Positions 1 through 6,740 of a stretch of DNA of 12,789 nt are shown in pieces. A program made the translations under genes and the position numbers. Under the pieces are notes generated by a model. The model worked only from the letters and a program-made list of their open reading frames with translations. It was not told where the DNA came from and ran no database searches. Every line of letters begins with the position of its first letter. Position 1 is the first letter of the stretch. The DNA comes from CAG-791 sp963591995 (GTDB taxonomy: Bacteria; Bacillota; Clostridia; Lachnospirales; Lachnospiraceae), in NCBI GenBank assembly GCA_963591995.1, contig CAVAUJ010000067.1, forward strand, positions 1 through 12,789, in the 5' to 3' direction.

Positions 1-69
1 AAAAAATTTCATCACTATGTGGGAATGAGTCCTTTGGAATATCGCCGTCAGCAGGTGGAGGACTCTTAA
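1..69 (+). CDS. AraC-family transcriptional regulator, C-terminal end (partial)
   Basis: Frame 1 from the window edge reads 22 residues to a TAA at 67-69, including FHHYVGMSPLEYRR. This matches the end of the second helix-turn-helix of AraC/XylS DNA-binding domains (usual form F..Y.G.SP..YR). The rest of the gene is outside the window, so its effector domain cannot be judged. It is the only plus-strand gene and runs convergently towards the esterase gene, with 72 bp between the two stop codons. AraC-family proteins, including YesN-type response regulators, often control LplABC-type sugar transporters. The direct repeats at 6391-6427 have the spacing expected for such a protein, so this may be the local regulator. 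That link is inference. Confidence in the family is high despite the short fragment. Confidence 0.8.
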   Translation, partial: KKFHHYVGMSPLEYRRQQVEDS

Positions 70-137
70 GGAAACGCTGATTAAAGCGTTTCCCACGCCG
101 GATTTGCGCTGCGAAGCAGCAAATTCCTTTGCGGCGT
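70..137. terminator. Paired hairpins between convergent genes (probable bidirectional terminator)
   Basis: Two inverted repeats fill the gap between the convergent stop codons. The first has 9-bp arms, GGAAACGCT at 70-78 and AGCGTTTCC at 85-93, with a GATTAA loop. The second has outer arms ACGCCG (95-100) and CGGCGT (132-137) around an inner imperfect stem (ATTTG..CTGC and GCAGCAAAT, GAA loop). It is followed on the plus strand by TTTTCC. T-tracts are short, so termination strength is uncertain. Position and structure fit termination of the AraC gene on the plus strand and the esterase gene on the minus strand. Confidence 0.5.
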
Positions 138-141
138 TTTC

Positions 142-969
142 CTAATGTACGCCGCCCCCGGGCAGCTCTGCGGTCCATCGATAAGCCAGCTCGAACCAGC
201 TCTGGCAGGAGGGCTCTATCGCCCCTTTTTCCGGATCCATGGTGAGCTCACTTGCCAGCCCCAGTCCATGGTTCCCCTTCATATACATGTGCAGCTCCAC
301 CGGGCGTCCGGCTCTGCGCATCGCCAGCGCCAGCAGCAGAGAATTCTCTGCCGGGACCAGCCCGTCCTGGTTGGTGTGCCAGAGAAACGCCGGCGGCGTA
401 TCCTCACTCACCTGATTCTCCAGTGACATCTCCTCGACCAGCTCGTCATACCGATCCCCCAGAAGATTCTCAAAGGATTCCCTGTGTGCGAATTCGCCGG
501 AGGTGATCACCGGATAATTCAGGATCATCCCGTTCGGCCGCAGCTGCTCCGGGTCTGCCTGCAATGCCTTTGCAACAAAATCCCGCTTCCAGAACATCCC
601 GTAGGATGCAGCCAGATGACCGCCCGCCGAGGAGCCCTGTACGAAAATCTGGTCCGGATCCACGTCCCACTCATCCGCATGCTCTCTTACAAGCTTCACC
701 GTCCGCGCAAGCTCCAGAAGCGCCGCGGGATAGATGGCCGGACGGTACGAATACCAGAGAACAATTGCCTGGTATCCATAAGAATTCCACCGAAGAGCGA
801 ACATCTCCGCCTCCCTCTCCGATGTGAAGCAATATCCGCCGCCCGGGCAGATCACCACCAGCGGTCTTTTGGTGAGCCCGATCTGTTCGGAATGGCTGAT
901 GAGGTACGTGTCCGCATGCGCGTATTCCTCCGAGCCCTCTCCCTTAATCTCCAATCTACTGTAAATCAT
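142..969 (-). CDS. Alpha/beta-hydrolase-fold esterase (COG0657/Aes-like, possible carbohydrate esterase)
   Basis: The 275-residue protein has the layout of a cytoplasmic alpha/beta-hydrolase esterase. It shows an oxyanion-hole motif PGGGY (residues 42-46), the nucleophile elbow GSSAG (112-116, Ser114), an acid in NQDGLVP (Asp202) and His234 in KGNHGLG, so the Ser-Asp-His triad is complete. No signal peptide or membrane segment is visible. Proteins of this type in sugar loci are often acetyl-xylan or other carbohydrate esterases that strip acyl groups from imported oligosaccharides. That role fits the xyloglucan-type enzymes nearby but is inferred; a general carboxylesterase is the alternative. 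The start is supported by AAGGAG about ten bases upstream, inside the end of the DUF624 gene, with which it overlaps by 14 bp. This implies translational coupling. Confidence 0.82.
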   Translation of the reverse strand: MIYSRLEIKGEGSEEYAHADTYLISHSEQIGLTKRPLVVICPGGGYCFTSEREAEMFALRWNSYGYQAIVLWYSYRPAIYPAALLELARTVKLVREHADEWDVDPDQIFVQGSSAGGHLAASYGMFWKRDFVAKALQADPEQLRPNGMILNYPVITSGEFAHRESFENLLGDRYDELVEEMSLENQVSEDTPPAFLWHTNQDGLVPAENSLLLALAMRRAGRPVELHMYMKGNHGLGLASELTMDPEKGAIEPSCQSWFELAYRWTAELPGGGVH

Positions 970-1651
970 TCTCTGCCTCTCCTTTTCCCCGTCCGTTCTC
1001 CGTTTGTCCCTGTCCCGTTCCTGTCGCCTCGTTCATCGCCCTCCATTGCTGCTCCACCTCATGAAAGGTCCCCAAAGACATCCCGGCAATGGTATAGATG
1101 ATGCAGGCCGGACCGATCAGGAAGCCGATGAAAACGGTTGTTGTATTGAACATCCAGAGCAGAATCTCAAAGCCGACCACCGCCAGCATCGCCATCGTCC
1201 TGCCGAAATATCTCCGGGAAATCATCATAGAATTCTTCAGCGTTCCGCGCAAGGTATTCTCGTACCTTGCAATCAGCGGGAAAGCATAGATCAGGCACAG
1301 ACAGAACACGAAGCCGGAGACAATGGTCAAGGCCAGAAGCCACGCCGGATTTCCCGCGACTGCGTGAAACAGCTGCAGATCCAGGTAAATGACGTATACA
1401 CATACAAGGACAATGGCGCCCAGAACGGTTCCCTGTTTCCAGTTCTCCTTGAACCCCTCCCAATATTCCTTGTAGATGTAGCCCTCCCGTTCCTCCGCCA
1501 GATGCAGACAGACCTTAAAGGCTGCTGCCGTGGAGGCTCCTATGGTGACAATCGGGATGCATCCCAGAATCCAGAAAAAATTCACCTGAAGGATATCCCA
1601 CAATCTGCACAGAAACTGGTACAGGGGACTGTTGGTACTGAAGAATTTCAT
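956..1651 (-). CDS. DUF624 (YesL-like) integral membrane protein
   Basis: The 231-residue protein has the DUF624/YesL pattern: an N-terminal FF..NSPLYQFLCRLWDILQ stretch, then a first membrane helix leading into PIVTIGASTAAAF (residues 34-46). About five hydrophobic segments are visible (near 20-41, 74-93, 105-125, 150-170 and 172-192), followed by a polar tail rich in Gly, Glu and Gln. The molecular function of DUF624 proteins is not established. They recur beside LplABC-type sugar ABC transporters and plant-polysaccharide enzymes, for example in the Bacillus subtilis yes cluster, and are suspected transport accessories. A purine-rich GGAAGAGAGG lies just before the ATG. The gene starts about 60 bp after the terminator of the binding-protein gene and overlaps the esterase, so these two probably form a minor distal transcription unit fed by read-through or a promoter not evident by eye. 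Confidence 0.85.
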   Translation of the reverse strand: MKFFSTNSPLYQFLCRLWDILQVNFFWILGCIPIVTIGASTAAAFKVCLHLAEEREGYIYKEYWEGFKENWKQGTVLGAIVLVCVYVIYLDLQLFHAVAGNPAWLLALTIVSGFVFCLCLIYAFPLIARYENTLRGTLKNSMMISRRYFGRTMAMLAVVGFEILLWMFNTTTVFIGFLIGPACIIYTIAGMSLGTFHEVEQQWRAMNEATGTGQGQTENGRGKGEAENDLQ

Positions 1652-1707
1652 GCCGCCTCTCTTCCTGCCGGTTTGCGATAGGGTGTACCGCCGGGCGCAC
1701 CCCCATG

Positions 1708-1741
1708 AAAAAGGAGATCGCTCCGTTTCCGGGCGATCTCC
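1708..1741 (-). terminator. Intrinsic terminator downstream of the sugar-binding protein gene
   Basis: Read on the minus strand, GGAGATCGC (1741-1733) pairs with GCGATCTCC (1721-1713), a perfect 9-bp stem. The 11-base loop can add three more pairs (CCG/CGG). It is followed at once by TTTTT (1712-1708). This is a standard Rho-independent terminator, about 110 bp after the binding-protein stop codon and about 60 bp before the DUF624 start. Confidence 0.85.
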
Positions 1742-1849
1742 TCCATCTTACTCTGTTTCCGCAGCATTTTCACGCCCGGCCGTCAGAGCATCTCTGAATC
1801 TCCCGATGCCCCGGCTCTCGCCCGCTGCATGCGGATCCTGCGAATTGAT

Positions 1850-3649
1850 TTACTGCTCACTCAATGCCGCATCTTCTGCTGCCGCACGAAGCGTTGCCTC
1901 GTTCTGCTGGAACTCTACGCACTGGTCATAGCCGTAGCTGTCCGCCTTGGAGATCATCTCGGACACCAGAGAATCAAATTCCGCATCGCTCTTTGCATAA
2001 ATCGCCTTCCAGGAATAGGTCTTGATGCAATCGGCAACCTGATTCCAGACCATGGTCAGCTCATCCGACATCGGTGTTGCGGAATACATGGTTCCGGGAG
2101 AGAGGTTGTAATTCCAGTTGTCGAAGAGGCTGTCCGCCGTCGTCGTGCCGAAGTATTCTCTCCAGTCCGCCTCGATCTCGGAGCCTGCCTCGCTGGAGTA
2201 GCTCTCCCACTTCTTGTAGTTGTAAACGTCACCGTTGGAATCCAGGTTTTCTGCGTCAATTCCCCAGGTGGTATTGTTGATCTTGAAATTGCCGTCCTCA
2301 AAGGTTCCGGAATAGCCGTCCGTCATCTCGGTCTTGCCATCCAGCTTTGCGCTCTTTCCAAGATCTGTGAAGCAGGTCTTGCCGTCCTCATCGTAGTACC
2401 AGCAGACATCCTTCGGGCCGTATTCTGTCGTCATACGTCCTTCCGGTGTAGCAAACCAGTTCAGAATTGCCATGCACAGCTCCGGATACTCGGTCTTGGC
2501 GCCGATCGTCCAGGGTCTGTTGCCGCCGTAGATGTTCTGCCCGTAGCAAATAGGAGTTGCATCGGTCGGCGGGCAGGGATACATAGCCTTTCCTGCTTCC
2601 AGGTGCTTCTCGGAATTGTACATGGCAGAGCCGAGGAAGTTGAAGATATTCAGGAAGGCCGAGCCGTTCTGATAATCCTCCACCATGCCGTCATAACCCT
2701 GCGTCTGGGAGTCGGGATCCAGCAGACCCTTCTGATACAGCGTGTTGTAGAATTTCAGCATGTTAAGGTACGGACCGTCCTCCTGCAGCGCATCATAGTA
2801 AACCTGCTCTGTGGGGTCATACAGACCGAAGCCGAATTCGTCATAGCCGTAGTATGCGGAAGCCGTGGACTTTACGAACATCACCATGTTGCCGTCCCAG
2901 TCGCTGAACAAAGACACGCCGTAGGTCGGATTGCCGTTGTCGTCTGTCGGGCAGATCTCCTTCATCTGCTCAAGGACATCCACGAGGTCATCCAGATCCT
3001 TGATCTCCGGGTAGCCGAGCTCCTTGTAGAGATCCCAGCGAAGGCCCCACTCGTACATCATCTCCTGACGTGCCGTTGCATCCACTGCAATATCAAAGCC
3101 GATGCCGTAGGTGGTGCCGCCGGAAATTGTCGTATTCTTCTCCAGTGCAGCCGGCATATGCTCCTTGATGTAGGGTCCGTACTCATCCAGAAGATCGTCC
3201 TCATTCCAGTCGTACAGAAGTCCCTTGTCGATGGCCTGCAGATACTCGTCCGAGTCATTGCCCCAGATGACCAGATCGCCGAGGTTGCCGGACTCCATGC
3301 GTGTCTCATACACGCCGTCCGCATCCTGAATGATGTTCAGCTTGACATTGAACTTCTCCAGCATGACCTGTGCAAACCAGCCGATCTGCTCACCGGAATA
3401 GTTGGCCAGCTGATCGAAGACATCCAGCGTGACGGTCTCCTCCGGAATGACATCCGCCAGAAGATCGTCGTAGCTCTCTTCCTCGGAATCCCCCGCGTCC
3501 GCCGTATCCTCGTCGTCGGCATCCTCATCGTCCTCTGCCGTATCCGCCGCCGCAGAATCCCCGGACGATCCGGACGTGCCGCCGCAGGCCGCCAATGAGA
3601 CTACCATGGTGGAAGCCAGCAGCAAAGCCATGATTTTCTTCACCTTCAT
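1850..3649 (-). CDS. Extracellular sugar-binding lipoprotein of an ABC transporter (LplA/YtcQ-like)
   Basis: The 599-residue protein begins with a lipoprotein signal peptide: KVKK, a hydrophobic core, and lipobox LAAC with the acylated Cys at residue 22. A strongly acidic, low-complexity linker follows (about residues 25-60, mostly D, E, A, S, G). The remainder is a large solute-binding domain of the family-1/COG1653 type that accompanies LplB and LplC permeases. Aromatic-rich stretches such as GLRWDLYKELG, NRPWTIGA and LNWFATPEGR fit oligosaccharide binding. It would be anchored outside the membrane and deliver ligand to the two permeases encoded upstream; the downstream GH74 and GH31 partners suggest xyloglucan-type oligosaccharides, but the ligand is inferred. 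AGGAGG lies ten bases before the ATG. It is the last gene of the transporter operon, followed by a clear terminator. Confidence 0.92.
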   Translation of the reverse strand: MKVKKIMALLLASTMVVSLAACGGTSGSSGDSAAADTAEDDEDADDEDTADAGDSEEESYDDLLADVIPEETVTLDVFDQLANYSGEQIGWFAQVMLEKFNVKLNIIQDADGVYETRMESGNLGDLVIWGNDSDEYLQAIDKGLLYDWNEDDLLDEYGPYIKEHMPAALEKNTTISGGTTYGIGFDIAVDATARQEMMYEWGLRWDLYKELGYPEIKDLDDLVDVLEQMKEICPTDDNGNPTYGVSLFSDWDGNMVMFVKSTASAYYGYDEFGFGLYDPTEQVYYDALQEDGPYLNMLKFYNTLYQKGLLDPDSQTQGYDGMVEDYQNGSAFLNIFNFLGSAMYNSEKHLEAGKAMYPCPPTDATPICYGQNIYGGNRPWTIGAKTEYPELCMAILNWFATPEGRMTTEYGPKDVCWYYDEDGKTCFTDLGKSAKLDGKTEMTDGYSGTFEDGNFKINNTTWGIDAENLDSNGDVYNYKKWESYSSEAGSEIEADWREYFGTTTADSLFDNWNYNLSPGTMYSATPMSDELTMVWNQVADCIKTYSWKAIYAKSDAEFDSLVSEMISKADSYGYDQCVEFQQNEATLRAAAEDAALSEQ

Positions 3650-3753
3650 AACCTTTCACCCTCCTAAAATGGTGCTGTAACAAATTGTTAGCATAGATCT
3701 GTATCTCCGCCGCACGAATGCGGGAAACACCTTCTTCCGGCCTGTGAGGCACC
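3650..3753 (-). promoter_or_regulatory. Intra-operon spacer with a UUCG hairpin and a 13-bp palindrome
   Basis: This 104-bp gap between the second permease and the binding protein is much longer than the 16-bp gap between the permeases. On the minus strand it holds CCGCA-UUCG-TGCGG (3723-3710), a short stem capped by a stable UUCG tetraloop with no T-tract. It also holds the palindrome TAACAA-A-TTGTTA (3678-3690), just before the AGGAGG (near 3660-3665) of the binding-protein gene. Binding proteins are often made in excess over permeases with help from intercistronic hairpins, so an mRNA-stability or processing role is plausible. An operator role for the palindrome is only possible. Confidence 0.35.
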
Positions 3754-4719
3754 TTATCCCTTTACGGCCCCCAGCATAATGCCCTCTTCGAAATACCGCT
3801 GCATGAACGGATAGACCACCAGAATCGGGATCACCGTGACCATGGAGATGGTATATTTGATCACCTTGCCGCTCATTGCCGACTGCAGGGCCGCATCGCT
3901 GACCGAACCGCCCGACTGCATCAGGGCGCTCAGATTCGAGGCCTGATTCAGATAAATGTACAGTCTGTGCTGCAGCGTGTACAGGGTCGGCGCGGACTGC
4001 ATGAGGATCATGGAATCCGTAAAGGAATTCCAGTGGCCGACCGCACCGAAAATCGCGATGGTCGCCAGGATCGGCTTGCACAGAGGCCAGATGATCTTGC
4101 GGAAAACCGTCATGTAGGAGGCGCCGTCAATCTCCGCGCTCTCCTCCAGCTCCGCCGGAATGGACTCAATATAGGTCTTCACCAGAATGATGTTGTACGG
4201 TGCCACAATTCCGGGAATGATGTAGGCCCAGAACGTATTCGTCAGGCCCAGCATCTGCATGTTCAGGAACCAGGGGATGAGTCCTGCGTTGAAGTACATG
4301 GTGATGATCAGGAAACGATACCAGAACTTCCTGCCCCACATCTCCTGCTTGGTGACAAGATATCCGACAAGTCCCGAGGCGCCCACCATCAGAGCGGTTC
4401 CCAGAATGGTTCTGGCGACGGATACCACAAAGGCCTGTCCCAGATCGCTGACGTTCAGAAGAGCCTTGTAGTTGGACAGCGTCAGCCCCTTGGGAAGGAA
4501 GTTGACCAGACCCTTTACGACGTACTCGTTGTCGCTGATGGTATTGATGAACAGGTAGTAGAACGGGAAGATGCAGGCCAGCGTGAAAATGCCGAACACC
4601 GCATAGTTGATGATGTTAAAGGAAATCTCCCCGGGAGTCGCCTTGAACTGACTCTTGTGTGTCTTCTTATAAAGGCGTTCTGCCTTTGCATCGGCCTTTT
4701 CCTGTGCCGTCTTTGCCAT
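3754..4719 (-). CDS. Sugar ABC transporter permease, LplC/YtcP-like
   Basis: The 321-residue inner-membrane permease has a charged cytoplasmic N-terminus (about 30 residues) and about six membrane helices. The EAA loop that contacts the ATPase is clear near residues 190-217 (EESAEIDGA, then FRKIIWPLCKPI, with the conserved Asp198-Gly199). The C-terminus GIMLGAVKG is characteristic of LplC/YtcP/UgpE-type MalG-family subunits. Length and layout are normal for the family. It would form the channel as a heterodimer with the extended LplB-like subunit encoded just upstream. An AAGGAGG seven bases before the ATG overlaps the end of that upstream gene, whose stop is 16 bp away, so the two are co-transcribed. 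No ATP-binding subunit is encoded nearby, which is usual for Firmicute systems that share one MsmX/MsmK-type ATPase. Confidence 0.92.
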   Translation of the reverse strand: MAKTAQEKADAKAERLYKKTHKSQFKATPGEISFNIINYAVFGIFTLACIFPFYYLFINTISDNEYVVKGLVNFLPKGLTLSNYKALLNVSDLGQAFVVSVARTILGTALMVGASGLVGYLVTKQEMWGRKFWYRFLIITMYFNAGLIPWFLNMQMLGLTNTFWAYIIPGIVAPYNIILVKTYIESIPAELEESAEIDGASYMTVFRKIIWPLCKPILATIAIFGAVGHWNSFTDSMILMQSAPTLYTLQHRLYIYLNQASNLSALMQSGGSVSDAALQSAMSGKVIKYTISMVTVIPILVVYPFMQRYFEEGIMLGAVKG

Positions 4720-4735
4720 AACGCAGCCTCCTTCC

Positions 4736-6187
4736 TTAAATGATGCTCTCGCCGCGGACCAGCTTGGAAATTCCGTTGGCGCCGAACAGCAATACTACGC
4801 TGACAATGGATTTCAGCATACTCACCACGGTGGTCAGCGGGATCATTCCCTGGCCGATACCCAATTTGTACACGTAAAGATCCAGAACCATGACGTAATC
4901 GGTGTTCGTCGCGTTCTCGAATACCAGGTACTGATCCATGCCGTTGCTCAGAACGTTGGCCACAGACATCAGGAGCAGAACGCAGAAGGTGGGGATCAGG
5001 CTCGGCACCGTGATGTTCCACATTCTCTGGAACCTTCCGGCACCGTCCACGGTGGCCGCCTCATACAGCTGCCGGTCAATGCCGGAAATTGCCGCGATGT
5101 AAATGATGGCGCTCCAGCCGACACCCTTCCACATTCCCCAGGCCCACATCTTCAGCCAGGTATGGGAGCTGCTCATCAGGAGATTCTGACCGGAGGACCA
5201 GATGCCGGAATTCACCATCAGGCTGCTGACGAAGCCGTCTGTGGAAAAGATGCAGAAGGCGATGGCATATACCAGAACCCAGCTGATGAAGTTCGGAATC
5301 GTCGTAAAGGTCTGTACAAACCTCCGGAACCTGTCGTTTTTGATTTCGGAAAGGAAAATGGCAAAGGCCATGGGAATCCAGCTGGTGATGATCCCCAGTC
5401 CGCTCATACCGAGCGTGTTCTTGAGCACGCGCACGACATCCTTGACCGTGGCCGCATTCTGGAACAGCTGCGTGAACCACTTAAAGCCGACGAAATTCTC
5501 CATGCTCAGGGTGTCACCGACCTTGTAATCAAAGAAAGCGTACCGCCAGCCCCACAGGGGGAGGTAGGAGAACACGCCGCACAGGGCCAGGAACGGCATA
5601 AAGAGAAGGAACAGCTTGTATTTCGATTCCATCTCAAATTTGTCTTCCTTTGTGACCTTGGGCACCAGGAATGCTTCGACCAGTGCAACAACCAGAATGA
5701 TGAGAATGACGACAATGAAGGGCCAGAAAGCGCCGGAGAACATCGGCTCCACTTTTTTGGGCTTGGACGTTTGGGCGATCTGTACGTACGCCGACCGGAT
5801 GCCGACCATGCCCAGCAGATCAACCGCACAGCCCAGAAGGATGAAAAGATTGGAAAGCTTTTTGAATTTCTTGCTGCCGATGGACATGCAGGCGCCTGCA
5901 ACCGCAGCGAACACGCCAAGGCAGATGATCAGCGACGAACCGTACAGCAGCTGCATGGTGGAGCGGTCCACCCAGCCCTTCTTGAAGGCACGTCCGAAAT
6001 CGGCCGTCAGATTGCTGTAGGAGAAACCGGAAGAGAACAGTGACATATTCCGGTTGATCAGTCCGCTGATCCTGGCAGGATTCAGGGACGGAACGAACAG
6101 AAAAACAACTGCCACAAGAATGGCGACACGCAGCAGGCAATACAGTATGTCGGATGCCCGTTCCCTGGTACTCTTAGGATTCTTCAT
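4736..6187 (-). CDS. Sugar ABC transporter permease, LplB-like, with an N-terminal membrane extension
   Basis: From the ATG at 6187 the protein has 483 residues, against roughly 300 for typical LplB/YtcP-type subunits. The permease core starts near residue 190 (YKLFLLFMPFLALCGVFSYLPLWGW region) and contains the EAA loop near 376-399 (EAATVDGAGRFQRMW, Asp381-Gly382). The C-terminus LVRGESII is also family-like. The first about 187 residues are extra and carry about four hydrophobic segments (near 15-35, 79-100, 112-130 and 154-176). I do not recognise this domain. A GTG at 6196 would add three residues, but it touches the Shine-Dalgarno sequence itself, so the ATG is preferred. This is the first gene of the transporter operon. 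The unit was not merged from two genes by a visible frameshift: the frame is open throughout. Confidence 0.88.
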   Translation of the reverse strand: MKNPKSTRERASDILYCLLRVAILVAVVFLFVPSLNPARISGLINRNMSLFSSGFSYSNLTADFGRAFKKGWVDRSTMQLLYGSSLIICLGVFAAVAGACMSIGSKKFKKLSNLFILLGCAVDLLGMVGIRSAYVQIAQTSKPKKVEPMFSGAFWPFIVVILIILVVALVEAFLVPKVTKEDKFEMESKYKLFLLFMPFLALCGVFSYLPLWGWRYAFFDYKVGDTLSMENFVGFKWFTQLFQNAATVKDVVRVLKNTLGMSGLGIITSWIPMAFAIFLSEIKNDRFRRFVQTFTTIPNFISWVLVYAIAFCIFSTDGFVSSLMVNSGIWSSGQNLLMSSSHTWLKMWAWGMWKGVGWSAIIYIAAISGIDRQLYEAATVDGAGRFQRMWNITVPSLIPTFCVLLLMSVANVLSNGMDQYLVFENATNTDYVMVLDLYVYKLGIGQGMIPLTTVVSMLKSIVSVVLLFGANGISKLVRGESII

Positions 6188-6196
6188 TTCATACAC

Positions 6197-6205
6197 CCCT
6201 CCCTC
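6197..6205 (-). promoter_or_regulatory. Ribosome binding site that decides the LplB-like start
   Basis: The minus strand reads GAGGGAGGGG followed by TGTATGAA and then ATG (6187-6185). The GGAGG-like core sits about 8-10 bases before that ATG, an ideal spacing. The alternative GTG (6196-6194) begins within or immediately after the same purine run, so it could not use this site. Confidence 0.7.
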
Positions 6206-6280
6206 TTTTGATGATGTCCGCAGCTGTTTTGTACAACTTCACCCCCTGTGTAAGAGCGATGTGTCCGAAAGCAGCCGCAG

Positions 6281-6302
6281 CTTTGTGAATATTACACGAA
6301 AG
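6281..6302. promoter_or_regulatory. Imperfect dyad in the leader of the transporter operon
   Basis: CTTTGTG (6281-6287) is mirrored by CACGAAAG (6295-6302) around AATATTA, with a single unpaired G in the right arm. It lies between the candidate promoter and the LplB-like start, so it could be a regulator site or a weak 5' leader stem. No specific protein is suggested by the sequence. Confidence 0.25.
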
Positions 6303-6355
6303 TCTGTCCGCCGTGTTCGTTTTCTTGTAACTTAAACGTATTCACTGGCTTTCTG

Positions 6356-6385
6356 ACTCTATCTACTATAAAAGCACTTGGTCAA
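6356..6385 (-). promoter_or_regulatory. Candidate sigma-A promoter for the transporter operon
   Basis: On the minus strand TTGACC (6385-6380) resembles a -35 box (5/6). It is followed after 18 bp by TAGAGT (6361-6356), a weak -10 (4/6). TATAGT (6370-6365) is a better -10 by sequence but lies only 9 bp away. The weak arrangement would suit an activated promoter, with the direct repeats at 6391-6427 directly upstream. The predicted transcript would have a leader of about 160 bases. Confidence 0.35.
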
Positions 6386-6390
6386 AAAAG

Positions 6391-6427
6391 ATACCGTAAA
6401 AATTAGGGATGTATACCGTCAATTTTA
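6391..6427 (-). promoter_or_regulatory. Two 15-bp direct repeats 22 bp apart, candidate AraC-family activator site
   Basis: Plus-strand ATACCGTAAAAATTA (6391-6405) and ATACCGTCAATTTTA (6413-6427) match at 12 of 15 positions and begin exactly 22 bp apart, two helical turns. AraC-family monomers contact two adjacent major grooves per half-site, and their paired half-sites commonly have this direct-repeat geometry of 21-22 bp. The proximal copy ends five bases upstream of the TTGACC -35-like box, the usual place for an activator that touches RNA polymerase. The regulator whose tail is at 1-69 is the obvious candidate, by inference. Confidence 0.45.
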
Positions 6428-6452
6428 AGTGTAAATCCTCATAAGAGGCAAA

Positions 6453-6497
6453 TTATGTGATGCAGATTGCACAATCTTTGTTATTGCCTTTTGGCAT
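6453..6497 (-). CDS. Small ORF, 14 codons, with a perfect Shine-Dalgarno sequence
   Basis: The minus strand has GGAGGTGA (6513-6506), an 8-base perfect match to the anti-Shine-Dalgarno sequence, then 8 bases, then an ATG (6497). This opens MPKGNNKDCAICIT followed by TAA (6455-6453). The peptide has a CxxC pair and no recognised relatives. It lies just upstream of the direct repeats that probably control the transporter operon. The same frame stays open for a further 28 codons after the TAA, to a TAG at 6368-6366, but that part overlaps the putative operator and is AT-rich. It could be a leader peptide, a decayed small gene or chance. The strong ribosome site is the only real evidence for translation. 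Confidence 0.35.
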   Translation of the reverse strand: MPKGNNKDCAICIT

Positions 6498-6544
6498 TTA
6501 TGTTTTCACCTCCCGCGGATTTCGCCGCCGTCAGTCGATGATAT

Positions 6545-6556
6545 GAAACGTTTACG
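6545..6556. promoter_or_regulatory. AAACGTTT palindrome, possible LacI-type operator
   Basis: GAAACGTTTACG contains the perfect palindrome AAACGTTT (6546-6553), the central form of many LacI/CcpA-family operators. It lies 50 bases upstream of the small ORF and about 160 bp upstream of the transporter promoter candidate. It does not fit the full cre consensus, because the central spacing is one base short. CcpA control is therefore not claimed. Confidence 0.3.
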
Positions 6557-6670
6557 TTACGATATTTCCTTGCTTTTTGCCCTTTTTTGCGGCGAATTAG
6601 CGAAAGTGGATTGCAGAACCGGACGCTCCGCGAAATTTGGTCATTTTGTCCTCTCGTAAATGTGCACAGT

Positions 6671-6710
6671 AAAAATCCCTGCAGACAGATGCTCTCTGTC
6701 TGCAGGGATT
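6671..6710 (-). terminator. Strong intrinsic terminator after the GH31 gene
   Basis: AATCCCTGCAGACAGA (6674-6689) and TCTGTCTGCAGGGATT (6695-6710) form a perfect 16-bp stem around a 5-base loop. Read on the minus strand the stem runs straight into TTTTT (6675-6671). It lies about 50 bp past the GH31 stop codon and insulates the transporter operon from the sortase-GH74-GH31 unit. Confidence 0.92.
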
Positions 6711-6740
6711 GATGCGGATGGACGTCCGCTCTGCTTCCGG

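Noticed and set aside
1829..3598. 589-codon plus-strand frame opposite the binding-protein gene
   Set aside because: It is an antisense shadow of a clear lipoprotein gene. Its Val/Leu/Ile/Arg-rich composition is typical of complemented Asp/Glu-rich coding.
6194..6245. Possible GTG/TTG-started leader peptide ending at the LplB-like start
   Set aside because: The purine run near it is too close to the GTG to serve as a ribosome site, and no other support is visible.
6456..6473. CRP/FNR-like site near TGTGA
   Set aside because: The second half-site is shifted and mismatched relative to TGTGA-N6-TCACA, and such sites are not expected from the apparent lineage.
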